This document shows positions 1 to 15,000 of a stretch of DNA of 64,000 bases, piece after piece. The notes beneath the pieces are model-generated. The model was not told the DNA's origin, did not search any database, and saw only the letters and a program-made list of their open reading frames with translations. The stretch is from Tubulanus polymorphus. Lineage: Eukaryota > Nemertea > Palaeonemertea > Tubulaniformes > Tubulanidae. Both the position numbers and the translations under genes were made by a program. The stretch is from positions 13,642,155 to 13,706,154 of the forward strand of contig NC_134033.1 of assembly GCF_964204645.1 (NCBI RefSeq). Reading direction: 5' to 3'. Positions within the stretch are counted from its first letter, which is position 1; the number at the start of each line of letters is the position of its first letter.

Positions 1-3000
1 CTGTAACATGACTTCTTTCACCTATATACTTATGACTTGGGCTCTTTCATGACTATCTCTCAAAATTTCAATTTACTGAATTATCCCTTACTAGCCACTA
101 CATTTGCTCTTAATTCAAATCCCGTCAGTTTTAGAATATATGATACATAATATATCAAAACACTAGTAACAAACATCTGCCACTAACCTGCTACTGGAAA
201 CTGCTGTTATTTCGGGGAAAGATAATTCGAGAAGAACTTGTTCCTGGTCATCAACGACGTAAACGCCCGTCCAGTTGACGGCTATGATCACGTCGTTTTT
301 CGGTAAACTCGGTCCGGCGAATTTATACGCTTCGTAAAACCTGCAGAAATAACACAAATCGTGAAAATCGAGCGCTAATCGAGCATTTCATGCGGAAAAC
401 CATCGTAATTACTTCTCAAATTCAACGAGAGATTGAGAACCAAATATCGATCAAACAGTAGAATTTCGAGGTAAACGAATTACGGGTCTATCGGGGATGG
501 CATGATGTAATATATTGTTTTCGGAGCACTTGATAATCTGCGGTAGTGAACAATGTTTACTGTTTATGAATTTTGCAATGTACCAAAAATGCAAAGAGAA
601 AACTGATAAAATAATTGCTAAAATAATTTGTGGCTATAGAAGCCCCCGAGCCTTTAATCTATTACATGTACTTATAATTCAGTCTATAGCCCTGTTACAT
701 ATGTTGTATTCTTTACCGTGAAAACAATAAAGGCCACTTGAATTTTGCATAGTTGACGATGTCCTCTTTGACCTTCAGAACGGGCACCATTTCACGCGTG
801 AAATACGCTTTACGGAACGCCGTCGTTACCATGTGCATCCAGTAACTGAGCGTCTTGTTGCCTTGGAGACTGCCGTCCGGTATATAGGACGGTAATAACG
901 ACGACAGACGATCGGGGATCATCTCAGCACCGTAATCGATATAATACTGTTGCGCCGATATCATCGATAAATCTTCATCCTGTAAAAACACAGTTTATTC
1001 ATCCCAAACTCAGTTCCACACTTGCAAATTTCATTTTCATACAGTGAGATTGTAGTTTCATTTCATTTTCTATCAGTGCCTTTAAAGGTGAACTCTTTAG
1101 AGTGAGAATATACGAACCTTATCACAGCGGTATTCACCGAATTTGATGCCGCGTACGACTTGTTGATAAATGAGATTAGTAGCGATAGCGTCCTCGGCGG
1201 GGTCGTGCCACGGCGTGTATATCTCCTTACGGAAAAACAACCTCCAGGGGGCGTTACGCTCCTGCGCGCCTTGCTCCTTCGCGTACTGCTCGCATTGCGA
1301 GATAGCGTCCATCACGTGATCTCCCCCGCTTCCCAGGGACGACACCTGAAAACAATTAGTCACACGATATGAAAAGTTACTGCCTTGTTAAGCCACCAGT
1401 TTTGGATCGAATCAATCAGGTTTTGTGAGGAATCCATGGTATGGTTAAACCTGCTTCATTTGAATCGTTTCGAGAATCAGAAATTTATCCGGTTTATAAG
1501 AAAAGCAGACCAGACTTCCTGATATCTCAAATAACCAAAAATGAGAGTAATTTGACATAAAAAATAGTAGTTTAGACAAGAAATAGGTGACAACGGTTCC
1601 GGGACTCAGTCTCCAACTACGAAATTACCATGCGTCAGTTCCTATTGCATTTTGAATATGTTGAATCTCGGGCCAATAGCTAAATTTTGTCATGGAAATT
1701 TTTTGGATTTTGTTCCTCAGTTATGGTCTGGTAAACTCCGCTGTCCTAAATCTGAACCATTTTGAACCGAGTTGAGCCAGAAGTAAATCTGTCAATAATT
1801 CTAGACCTTCTTACCTTATCAAATAGAGCGATATAGAGAGAAAATCCAAACTGATCGCGTAACGAAATCTTATCGGCTAACTGTTGACACAGTTCACTGG
1901 CGGTTGTCGCCGAGTCCGCCAACAACGTTTTAGTGTTACCATCCATGAACGTAATCGGCAGCAGAAGCGGTTTTTTCGATTTCGTCGCCTGAAGTTCGAG
2001 CCAGCTCGGCGGCTGGTTCCTCGTACCGTTGATGAACGTACGTCGTAAACGTTCCTCGCAATAGGGGGCGTAACCGGGCGGACCTTCTTTAATGAAACAA
2101 CGCAAATATTTGACGAACTGAAAAAGAAAATGACAGTAAAATATTATTAATGATAATAATAATAATCCGGAGTAAAAATGGTGAATTAAATCGCGGCGTT
2201 TTTTACCTTTTCTGACGGTGAGAAACATCCAACGCAAAGCGACAGTAAAATCCAGCCTCGAGCGTGGCTGCTTTTAGACGGATTCTGCGTGAGTTGTTTA
2301 CAGATTTGACAGTAAATTTCATCCCTACAAAACAAGAATTATGAATTCGCGCATCACAATAGCGACAATTTACAATTCTGTTGTCAAATATCTTCAAAAT
2401 AAAGCTCCGATCTTGAGAGTTGCATCGATAACAAACTTATTTTGATGCAGACGCAGAGTCAAATAAAATCAATATCTTTGAATCTGAAAACCAAGCTTTT
2501 TTGAGCATCCAAGACAAATAGGAGCCAGTTTTTCCTCCAACCCCCTCTACCTATCATCTAAGAGCACATCTTGCAGGAAATGGTGAACTTCCAGCATTTC
2601 ATCCCCCACTAGGAGTACCCTGTAATTACCTGAGGTCGGGGCGTAGAATTCCGTGTCCGATGATGAAATGAAGTTTCTCGAGGTTCGACGACGGCCGATC
2701 GTCCAACAATGCGTTACCGCTACCGACGTATTCTCCGTCTCTCAAACGATTCGCTACGTCTTCCGTTATTTTAGATTTCTTCTTCAACGTCAACGACACG
2801 ATCTTCTTACGCATACTACGTTTTCCCTGCCTCGCCGCAGGCTCCTTCTCCTATAGAGATTTCGAAGAAACGTTTTGTATTTCGCGCAATGCTTATGTTT
2901 AAGAATTTGAGATTCAACACTGATGTCAGGGTCCAGTAACTGAAGTACAAAATTTGTTCTAAATCTTGGGACTCGGTTTTAAGTTGTTCGTTTGGCACTA

Positions 3001-6000
3001 GAACCAAAGTCTAAGTGGACTAAGACTGATCTTTAATCTAAGCTTTGAGTGTGCAACTAGCCCCTCTGGCCAGTTGCACAGTCATGACTTAAGTCTGAAA
3101 GTGGTCTTAAATCTTCAGACTGGTCTTATGTTAGATGTTAGATTGTCTATAGAACTAAGTTGGTCCGAGACTCGTCTTAAATGTGAGCTATGACTGCAGT
3201 GCCCCCAGGCGTCTAAACCTGATTCCACATGTAAGTCTAGATAATAAAATGAGGCCCTGGAAACATAAACTTAACTCACAACATCAACTAACTACTCAGT
3301 TCTTTTGTTAAGTGAGAAATGGTAACATACCAGTTCTTCCCCCATACGTTGAGCTTCTTCTAAATCTTTCTTGTTAAAGCGTCTGCCGAGAGTTGAATAT
3401 ATTTTCGTCATTACAGGCGTATTATCCTGTAAAACAGATAAACAAATCACTCATAACAGACTCCGCGTGACCCTCGAGGCCATTCATGTTCGCTTCAACT
3501 ACTTACCCTCGCATCAGTCATCGACGTATGGTATTTAGGCTCGGGTAAATCACCCATAAAACGCAGTATAGTCACCCACACAGCCATCGCAGCCTGTAAA
3601 GAGCGACAAAACCGTTTTGTAAAACTGATCAGGTAGATTGAATCAGGAGTCGAGAACAGGGGTATTTACTACGTACCAATTGATCGCCTTCATTTTTCAA
3701 TTGAAGTAACGGTTGTTTTAGAACTCGTCTGATGTAAGTGTGGGACGCGTTGCCCGTGAAATACGTCGCGGCGAACTTCGCGAATTTATACTCGGAAATA
3801 TCCTCGTCTTCTTCGGGCATCGGCAGCTGCATGTCGGTCATACTGAATCCGTTCTCTTGAATCGCTTTACGACGAGATTCCTCGAGATCTTTGAACGCCG
3901 TCGGAGCCGCGCCCTCTTCAGCCTGCGCGTCGATGAACCCAAACATCTCCTCTACCTGAAAAATAAAGAATATTCACATGTTTGAAAGTCTCCGATTATG
4001 ACCAACTACAGCTTTTTGATTATCAGTAAGTCACTGATAATGGTTTACTGTTCCCTGATTGACAAGTACAGTCCAGTCCCCTGGTGGTCAGGTACAGTCC
4101 CTGAAAATGGTTTAATATCCCCTGACGGTCAAGTACAGTCCCTGTTAATGGTGCACTATCCCTTGATTGACAAGTGCAGTCCCTGGAAATGGTTAACTGC
4201 TCCCTGATTGACAAGGACAGTCCTGTCCCCTGATGGTGAAGTACAGTAACTGAAAATAGTTAACTGTCCCGCGATTGAAAAGTGCAGTCCCTAAAGAATT
4301 GTTTACTGCCCCGATGATTGTCAGGTCCCCGAAATGATTTTCTGCACCTGATAACCAGAAACATTCTTAATTAATGAAATGTTCACCTTTCTCCATAATA
4401 GCCTCATCTTTCAGCTACGTATCGATAAACCACATGTCACACATATTGTATGCCATTTATGTCACAGGCACATGTTTAAACCAATCACAGGCAGACGGAC
4501 GCTATTCATCAAACAGTTATTGTGAAATTGATTCCCATGACAAAATCATCGAATAAAATTCATATCCTAAATAGCTCCATTTATGAAAACAACACGTGTA
4601 GAAAATTCCATTTTACGACTAAGATATTTTTGAATTCATAAAAAACTGGTGGCGATCGAAATAAAACATGTTTTCTCAGTGAAACTAATGTTTATATTGT
4701 ACCGCGGGCAGAAAAATATCTGTGTCAATTTTCACTTTAAGAAGTAGAGCTCGTTTCAAGGCGGGATCCGGGTCAAGTGATTTTTTCCGTTTCAAGGCTT
4801 TAGAATACAGAATATTTAGACATATATATTTCGAGAGGCATATTAGATATTCTCTGATTCCATATCAGTGACCTATACGTTAGTATTCATCACGAATTCT
4901 TCAATATCGAGCAACCAATCAGATGGCAGTAAAAACAAAAACAAATAACAGGGCTTTTAATCATAGCACTTAAAGTTCTTCAACTGATAAAGTACTGTAA
5001 AAGTACAGATTTTGTAGAGGGTTTAGAATTAATAATACTTGCTGGAATTGTATTCCGGACTTAAACTCTCTTTGACCTTTGAGTTTAAGTGGGTCTTTTT
5101 TCAAATTAATCATGAGGAACTTAGCCTTTGCATTACTCAAGAATTGTTCAGTAGAGCTTCATCCTAGCATCACCTCGATGTGATGCTCAATTTTGGCATG
5201 TCTTTCTTATAATTTCTTTCTCTTATTTCTAAATACGGAATTGTCCCTGTTATCTATTTGATTGATAGATTTGTTTTGATTTGGCGTCCCTTGCAATCCC
5301 ACTCCGCACCTGCCGGAATCAAAACAGAGCTTTGATTTTGAAATTGGAAACCTAACTATAGATATAGTTGTGTTTGGCGTGTCCTAAACACCCCACCACA
5401 CCCGACTGGAATGAAACAGGGGGTTCACACGAGTGTAACCCTACAACCTCCCCTCCCCCTACTAATAACAATTGACAGAACTCACCATTTTAGAATCATC
5501 CACCGGTTCGTTACGTTTTTTCTCCATGTGCTCGATTTGTTCCCGTTTTTGGACGGCTTCGAGTTTCGTCTTTTTCTCCGCTTCGATCGCGTCGCGTTCG
5601 ATCATCGCCAGACGTTCTTTATGCAGACGTTCGGCCTCTTGTTTGGCTTTCTTCGCGTTCATTTGCTTGCGTAAACGTTCTTCTTCCTCTTTACGCAGAC
5701 GCTCGGCTTCCATACGCCGCGCATGCTGTAGATGATCGAGATTATTCGTTTTCACACCAAGCAAATAAACATCAGGAGCCAAAAAAATATATTTTATATG
5801 ATATCCTATCATTATGTTCCATCTAAGAAGACCATAGGCCTTAATTTAGACGTCCCTTTTTTTGGAAATTTTTTTCTAAAATTTAGAAAGTGGGAAATTC
5901 TTTTTAGTTCTTAAGTTTGTAGTCATCATCATACTAGTTCTGTCTCCTCAGTAGCTGGTCCATCCTGAGGAGGCAATCAGTCAAACCGCAACCAGGCAGT

Positions 6001-9000
6001 CTGGTCCTTAGTTTGTAGTGCATGCTGTAAACTGCCAATCAATTCAGTTCAATTGCTCAATATTTGGTTAATGTAAACCATCAAATCAATACCACAGTTA
6101 AAATACAGTTCTTCATTATCATTGCTCTCTGTTGACTTGAACAAACTATCTAACACCTGACCCTAGAACGATGAACTCACCTCTTGTTTGATGATCTTAT
6201 ATTTTTTCTGAGCGAGCGATCGTCTGATGCCCGACTGGATGACGACGATGCTCTGTAAGCGTTTGTTGTAGTTGCGTCGAGCCAGGTAACCGCGACAATA
6301 TCGCTGGAAATTGATCATCTTATTGCGTAACATCGTGAACCGATGAGACAGAATACGTGATCGAAACAACGCCTGCAGACGTAGATATCCCTGTCGCATC
6401 TGTAACAAAACAACCGTTTGAAGTTAGACAACGATGGTAAACATCAAGAACTTGAGCAAACAGTCGACTCAGCTTAAGTCAAATTTGTCTAACTTGAGGG
6501 CATTATATGAGTGTGATGGCATAGTAGACTATTATCCACTCAAGTCAAATTTGTTTAACTTGAGGTCATTATTCAAGTGTGATATTATAGTAGTCTGCAC
6601 TCAATTTGACTTGTATCTGATGGTACAGAAGACTACTCTCAGGCAGATCTTTTGATTTGAGAGATATCCTCAAGTTTGATGGTACGATAGACTCTACTGA
6701 AGTCAGATCTTTTGACTTGAGAGCGAAATCAGAGTTAGATGATACGGCAGACTCTGTTCAAGTTATCTGACTTCAGAGTGATATCCAAGTTGTATGGTAC
6801 AACAAAAAATTTTAATCTTTAAAATTTATTGTGGATGGCTTTCATATTCAAGACCCCGAGAGACCCAGAGAAGGAAGTTCCTACTTTATATCACTTGTAA
6901 GTAACAATAATCTTGAAGAATCCCCGTGACGCCACTAGTTACAAAGATCTAATCTTAATCTTACGGCTTTGTATCGGCGTCTCTGAGCGAATCCTCTCCA
7001 AGCCGACTGCACGACCACCGATCCTTTCTTCATCATCATGAACCGTCTGCGACACTGCCATCCACGGATACATTTCTGTATGATAATGATCTTCTTCGTT
7101 AAAACGCGATCTCGTTCCTGTTCCAGGTAAACGTCTTGAGCATCCTACACGCACAAATATAACAAACAAACATCATTAAAAAATCTGAATATTTCTAATG
7201 TCTCTCAATAAACATAAACTCCAACTCCAGGACACAGTTCTGTGATGCTTTTTTACTTTGATTTGAAAATTAAAACTTAATTCATAACTGTGGAACTGAG
7301 TCCAGGTATATCGAAGCCAGCCACTCTGATAATGCTGGGAAAGAAAATTCAGCCAGCACCAGAATTCAAACCCATAAACCCTGAATTGAAGTGAATGCTC
7401 AATATATTTTGAAGGACGTCTGAATTCCCCAAGTTTGACAGGTTTTCCTGGTCAGTAGCCGGATTGAGTCTCTATCAGAGGTCATACGTACCTTCAAGAA
7501 TACTTTGGTTTTCCCGAGTTGATAATCAGCGTTCGCTCCGAACACGGCCTGGCAGATATTTTTCGACAACACTTTCGCGTCGGATCGCGACGGCGAGGGT
7601 AAACCGTCGACGAGTATCCGGTATCGTTCGACGAACGCCGGGAACGAGTGACGTATCGGGTATCCGGCTCGACGTATCCGGATTGTCTCCATCATCCCGG
7701 AATATCTCAACTGACGACAACACAGCTCACGATCAAATATCTGCCGGTATTTATAATTAGTACTATTAATTAATTCATTATTCAAAAGCATTTTGCATTA
7801 AAACAATGTCATAGCTCTTAACAAATTATATTCTAAAAGTGACTACAAGTCATGAAACTCTTTTCCAACAAAAATTTTAAAAATCTAAGACATGTTTAAA
7901 GACTCCGCTGATGGTTGGTTTTGGATATTTGGCAAAATGTTCCACTACAGATCAGATGCTGATAACGAGTTTTAGCAGATTTCTATTGATTTGGAATACG
8001 AATGTAATCTTTGCCGTAGAAGACAATTTGTCTTGATTTAGAAAACGGCTAAAATGCTGCGCCATCAGGGAACTTTCAATATCTTGTTTTATGTATTTGC
8101 ACGATAATTTACCATTGGTTTCTTGAATTCATTTGGTTTAATGCACCTCACGAAGAATGGTTGACACGTCTCTAATGTTTTCATCAGCGATTCCAGTGAT
8201 TTTTTGAACTGAACCCCGAGTGTCGGAGTTCGTTTCCTCGTTTCATTTCCCTGAAACAAAAATGATTACAATCTAGAAACAGGTTTTTACATAATTTGAA
8301 CCCAGTTCCCACGTTCCTCTAGAAATGGTTGAACATGTGAGCAGATCTAGGGCAGTTTTGGTTCCCATGTTTTTCAAGAAATGGTTGAACATGGGGAGAT
8401 CTAGGGGGCAGTTTTGGTTCCCATGTTTTTCAAGAAATGCTTGAACATGGGAAGATCTAGGGGGCAGTTTTAGTTCCCATGTTTTTCAAGAAATGCTTGA
8501 ACATGGGGAGATCTAGTGGGGCAGTTTTAGTTCCCATGTTTTTCAAGAAATGCTTGAACATGGGGAGATCTAGTGGGGCTGTTTTGGTTCCCATGTTTTA
8601 ATATATGTTTTAATAGAATATCTAACCCTGATGGTGGAACTCCACTTGTGCACTTTTTGGTTTATCCGAGTAAAGAGACCCCCCACCTTCCAATCTACCT
8701 AGATTCACCCCTGGAATCATACTTACCATCGCAAAATCTTTATGGAATATTTTCTTCAGAAACGCGTTGTTTGAATTATGAATCAGTTGAATCAGATCTC
8801 CGCTGAAAGTGTCTCGATTCTTTTCCAAAAACCCTGAGAAAATTAACATAAATCACGCGATGAAAGTTGAAGGCTATTCTTCCCAACATCGGTAACATAT
8901 TTCAATGGATTTCTAGTAACTAACCGTTAGCTTCGTAGAACACAACGCCAGCAAAATGATTCAAACCGAAACTCTGATTGATTTCTGCTTTGGGTTTTAG

Positions 9001-12000
9001 ATAATTGCGGTTACTGCCATGTTGTTGATGAAGTTTATTCAACATTGTGCCATCGGAGCCCTGAAAAATATTCACAAGCATATACCACAAATTATGAGCA
9101 CACACTGAATGAAGGTCATGAATAATTTCTCCTTAACTCTTACTAATCATTTGGTTCAAACTTTTACCAGTTGCAACATAACCAAGTAAGAGACAGAATC
9201 TACCGCGCATTTCACAAAATCTAACTCAGTATTCAGTACCAACTCAGGATAGAAACCGGTTTCAACTTTACTGAGTAAGAAACAAACTCTTCTACTATAT
9301 TTCACAAACTCTAACCCAATATTTTATACTAACGCGGGGTGGAATTTGATCAGTCCAAACTGCAGTAAGAGACAAAGGCTACTATATTTCACAAACTCTA
9401 ATCCAATATTTTATACTAACGCGGGGTGGAATTTCATCAGTCCAAACTGCAGTAAGAGACAAAGGCTACTATATTTCACAAACTCTAACCCAATATTTGA
9501 TACCAACTCGGGGTGGAATTTCATCAGTCCAAACTGCAGTAAGAGACAAAGGCTACTATATTTCACAAACTCTAACCCAATATTTGATACCAACTCGGGG
9601 TGGAATTTCATCAGTCCAAACTGCAGTAAGAGACAAAGGCTACTATATTTCACAAACTCTAACCCAATATTTGATACCAACTCGGGGTGGAATTTCATCA
9701 GTCCAAACTGCAGTAAGAGACAAAGGCTACTATATTTCACAAACTCTAACCCAATATTTTATACTAACGCGGGGTGGAATTTCATCAGTCCAAACAGCAG
9801 TAAGAGACAAAGGCTACTATATTTCACAAACTCTAACCCAATATTTGATACCAACTCGGGGTGGAATTTCATCAGTCCAAACTGCAGTAAGAGACAAAGG
9901 CTACTATATTTCACAAACTCTAACCCAATATTTTATACTAACGCGGGGTGGAATTTGATCAGTCCAAACTGCAGTAAACTGAGACAAAGGCTACTGTATT
10001 TCTCAAACTCTTACTCAGTATTTGACACGATCTGAGCAAAATATCTACTTAACCGAGTAAAACTGAGTCTACTGTATAGTGAACTGATATAAATCTCAGT
10101 ATTGTTAACGAATAAAAACCCACAGTAGATTTGTTACAAAAATGTGTTTTTCTTGTTCCTCTGAAGATGAGGTTTACGTCGAAACTGTTAGGAAATAAAC
10201 TGTTTCTTGAAATCTACTGTGGATTTTTATTCATAGAGTCTACTGTACTTTTCACTATCTCTCACTATCTCAGTATTCGACACTAACTCGGAACGGAATC
10301 ATCATTTTCTACGATCGGATAATTTAACGTACTTTAGGAAATCGACTCTCCTCGTCGATTAAAGCGAGAACGTTCATAGGTTTAACAGCGATCATGTCGA
10401 GTGCGTGTTGATTATCGACGAACTCGATGTGCGACCAGTTGATATGTTCGTTATTGTACTCCTCTTGTTCGATCTTGAAAATGTGTCGCACGAAAAACTG
10501 TTGCAGATTCTCGTTGGCGAAATTGATGCACAACTGTTCGAAACTGTCGTCGAAAAATAGACAAACGGACAAAAATGTACCTCCTCGAAGGCATTGAATA
10601 AGAGGTCTTAGTAAGATATCACAATTTCAATTGTTTGAATAAAGGTCGCAGTCATGACAAGTTCACCCTTTCAGTGATGACTAAGCAATACCCAAAAGTG
10701 CTGGAGATAATTTGAAAATTTAGAAAAATTCCCGCCCCAGTGTTTGGAATAATGAGCATATCGCTTTAGCCCGTCTACATCGCAGTGCGGTGTATGATTA
10801 GTTACTTATATTTCACTACATTTGATAGACGCTGCAAGTAATTACTAATTACATCAATAAGCTGCGATGTGGTGTACAAGTGTACTAGTAAAGTCCATTG
10901 CACTATTGATTTATACACTGCACTGAAAGGGTTAAATCTTAAACCAGCCATGAAGTTTTTAGATGATGGTCGTAAGAACCAAATTGGACCATTGCTAGAT
11001 TGGTTTATTGACCAAAACAGACTTGAAACGGCCTTAAACATAAGCGCTGACTTGCCATTGACTCGAGGCTCCATAAAATTTCTGGTTTCTTAGCGAAATT
11101 TTGGTACCTGTTTTTGTCGAAGTTTTCGAATCCGAATATATCCAACACGCCGATGCGCTGCAGCGCGAGATGACTGCCTTGTATCGGTTGAAAAATAGCG
11201 TCGTTAATTTTGTCGACGATCCACACAAACATACGACCGTAGATTCCTTTAACGAACGCGTCTCGTACGTCTAACGAGTGAGCCGTACCTACATAACAAC
11301 ATAAATAGCAAGTCTTTACATATCAGTCGTTCCTGGATATAAGGAGTTCTAAAGGAGGAAATTACAAATTACGAGGAAGCGTCTGCATCACTTTCATATT
11401 CCAATTACTGTAGAGACTCCTCCTAAATCAGTATTGTTTATCTTGGTAAATGGATAATTCGGTTGTTTTGTAAGCAAATATTTATCCTTGACATTAACAC
11501 TACTAAACTCAGTTTCTAATTCGGTAACTACCTAATTGGGTAAAGGATCCTGGTCCCAACTTTATCAGTTTTTTTGTGTAGTTTACTGTACAACTACAAA
11601 CATTTCTAGTTGCCTATTTCTCAAATTGAAGGAGTTTTAAAGGAGTTTTGGGCATTTTGCTCAAATTAAAGGAGTTTCAAGCACCTTAAAACGACCTATT
11701 TCCATTTAGAAGGAGTTTTTAAAGAATTGAGGAGTCGTAGGGATGCTGTTACATGTAAAAACTTTCTAAAGATTATTTCAAAAATTATATTAAATGCTTG
11801 AGGAGTTTTCGAGTTTATCATCTAGATCCCATAACTTGGAAGGTCAAGGTATATTCAACTCCTCTCAGGGATAAAAACCAAACTAATCAGACGAAATGAC
11901 TTACTCATCGTCGAGACGACTGTTTCGCCGCGTGTGAATAAAGTTCTCATCGTCAACGAATCGATTAAATCTTGAGCTTTCACTCCGAGCAGACGCGCAG

Positions 12001-15000
12001 CTTTATTGATCTCAGCCGGATTCATTATCTCAGTCGCGTCGAGATTCTGTACGATTTTCGCTATAAACAGAACATTTTCATCGGTTACACGAACAGCACG
12101 ACAAATCCAACATTCGAACAATGGAAATCAAGGGATCCAATTGATGTGGCAAGCAAGGTTCCACCAGGTGTCGCTAGTGTGGATTCAGATAACAATGCCA
12201 GATTTCTTCTCAGATTCTATTGATATTTAGCCATAATTCATCGAATTCTATGAATGATTAGGAAATTTGCCAAGTTGAAATTTGCCTAATTTCTGTTGTG
12301 GGAGGCTAAAAATCGTATGTTAGTTGTATTGAAATGCACGCCATCTAGTGGGATAGCAGGGTCCTCATTGATTAAATTTTTAAGTCCCTGAATTATCAGT
12401 AAACATACCTGAATAACGTAGATTCCCGATATGAAGCAACGCCGCCAGTATTTTCAAAATATCCCAAACTTCGGCGTCTTTGAACATTAAAACTTTCATC
12501 GCTGATCGAATATCAGCGAATTCCTTCGTATCGTCCCGACCTTCACAATAGATGTCGCCACCCTACAATAATATACACAGATATTGAGTTATGCTCTTTT
12601 AATTGTAAACCCAGTTTTACCGGTTAAACCCTTTAATTCAAGTCATGACCAAAATTTCCACACGAAAGGAAATAACATAGTTCAATAACGTAAAAATAGA
12701 CAGGACCCAGTTCCACAGTTGCGAGTTAGACTTAACTGTGAGTTAAAGTTAGTTCATTTTCAATGTTTTAACCCAGGGTCAAATCTTAACTCAGAACTGT
12801 GGAACTGGACCCGGGTCTTCCACCCAAGCCTGAAGTCTAGTCCTGTTTATTTTCATAAATCTAGCGGGATCCAGAGGGCAATTTTGAGGGACTCGCATTT
12901 GAGCAAATTGTTCTCACTACTCATGAAATAAACGGTAACCTAAATCACGAACCAAATTCTATCTATCGTGAAGTTAAAATTTTACCTGTATGAGGTAGTA
13001 ATATTCAGACGCGTCCTTGACCTCTAGTTTCAGTCGTTCGTCTGCGGTCATTCCCTGCAGCATGCAGTAGAATATATGATAATTGCGTTCATCGTGAGCC
13101 TGGTTGACGATTCGAGATTTCTCCAGTAAATACTGCTCGATCTTCGCGCCGTCGATTGCGCCCTTGTTGTTGAAGTGTATGTCGATGTATTTACCGAATC
13201 GGCTCGAGTTGTCGTTACGGATTGTCTTCGCGTTACCGAACGCTTCCATGATCGGATTCGCCTCGAGGATTTGCTGCTCGATCCACGAGTGTTGTCCGCT
13301 GATCGCGGCGAGGAATTGTAAAATCAATTTCGTACTTTCCGTTTTGCCGGCGCCGCTTTCTCCGCTGAAATGGTGAACATTTCAATGTCAGACAACGATA
13401 ACCACACTCAAATGTGGTGAACAGATAATAAGATAAAAACCGACCATTTACAGATTAAAAGAATTTAAAAACAAGAATTTATTTATTCAATCTAAAATAT
13501 ATATAAGACACGACGTTTCGATCTCACCCTAGAGATCATCGTCAGGTGTGAGACCTTTCACACACTTTTCTCACACCTGACGATGATCTCTAGGGTGAGA
13601 TCGAAACGTCGTGTCTTATATATATTTTAGATTGAATAAATAAATTCATGTTTTTAAAATTCTTTTAATCTGTAAATAGTGGGTTTTTATCTTATTTCAA
13701 TGTCATGCCTGTTATACAATACAGCGCAGTGGAATTTTTCTTAAGTTTCAAATTATCTGCAGCTCATTCGGGAGTTAATTAGTCAGAACTGAAAGGTTTA
13801 ATGTAATACAATGGAAACCAGCCACCAGAGGGCAGTTTCACATTTATTCCCAGGGTCCAGTTCCACAGTTCTGAGTTAAGATGTGACCCGAGTTAACTCA
13901 TTGAAAATGAACTAACTTTAACTCAGAGCTAACTCTAACTCACAACTGTGGAACTGGGTCCTGAGTTTTTCCTAACTTTCCTGTAGCCCTAATAAATAAC
14001 ACAAAATTCCCGAACGAATCTTCAGCAAGTGAATTAGAGAAATGTCTTGGGTTTAGAATATTACAATTTATTCATTTCTCACCAATTGCGTATTGATAAA
14101 GAAATGCGTGCCAAATAGCACATCTTATTTCCCTGATTTTTCCAGGATTTTTTGCAAAATTTGTCAAATTTCCAGATTTTTCTTACCTGATAATGATACA
14201 TTGATCCTGACTGTAGCGTCTCATGTTGTAGTAACTATTATCAGCGATCGCGAATATATGCGGAGGCAGTTCGCCGATTTTTCTATCGCGATACATTTTA
14301 ATCTGTTCCGAAGTGTAAATCGGTAGGATCTGATACGGGTTCACCGCGACTAAAATCGATCCCGTATACGTCTAAAATAACGGTACGAAAATATCGTAAA
14401 CCATCGAATAAAATTGACACGAAAAGAAGCCCACATTTTGAGATTCATTTCGAGAAAATGACCATAGTTGAGACAGGGTAGCCACTTTCCGCCAGTTGAC
14501 AAATTCCCTGCATTTTCCATCTTATAACACCAAATTCCCAGTTAGTGTTTCAATTAATTCATTCTATATGAATCCCATATTGATAAAGAAACACGTGGTC
14601 AATAAAGTATCCGAATTCTCCGAGTTTTCAAGGTTGTTTTGCAAAATTTGTCAATTTTTTTCTAGATTTTTCTGATTCCACGAGTTTTCCAGGTCAGTGG
14701 CGCCACCCAGTGGGATAAAATTTCAGGAATTTTTTCGGGATTTAAATTTCACTCACGTAGATGAGGTTGTCTTTGTATCTGATGTAAAGATTGCGTAATA
14801 TTCCGGACTCGTGTAAATCTCCCAGTACAATCATATCCGTTACGCCCGTGAACGACGTAGGGTGCATGTGCTTGATTTTCGTTCCCGCTTTCAGCCATTT
14901 TTCCTAGAAAAATGAAATATAAACCTCTTTCATTCCTGGAAGCGCCTAATAAAGAAAACGAGTCATTTTAATCGATGATATCGTAGAGGGATTTGAGAAG

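Larger units (their letters stand above)
13391..13693. mobile_element. Foldback of two Penelope-type terminal repeats with 12-bp target duplication
   Basis: The element is two copies of one terminal sequence joined tail to tail in inverted orientation, with a short spacer near 13550-13572. It is bounded by the direct repeat ATTTCAATGTCA at 13379-13390 and 13694-13705, so it was inserted as a unit. Each arm matches the sequence flanking the Penelope-like element at 20.7 kb, including CACGACGTTTCGATCTCACC. Each arm holds a hammerhead-ribozyme-like motif. It lies 13 bp from the acceptor of the myosin P-loop exon. Confidence 0.9.

Noticed and set aside
9346-10035. 229-codon and 153-codon plus-strand frames and a 109-codon minus frame
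   Set aside because: Artefacts of an 87-bp tandem repeat whose unit length is a multiple of three; it lies in a myosin intron.
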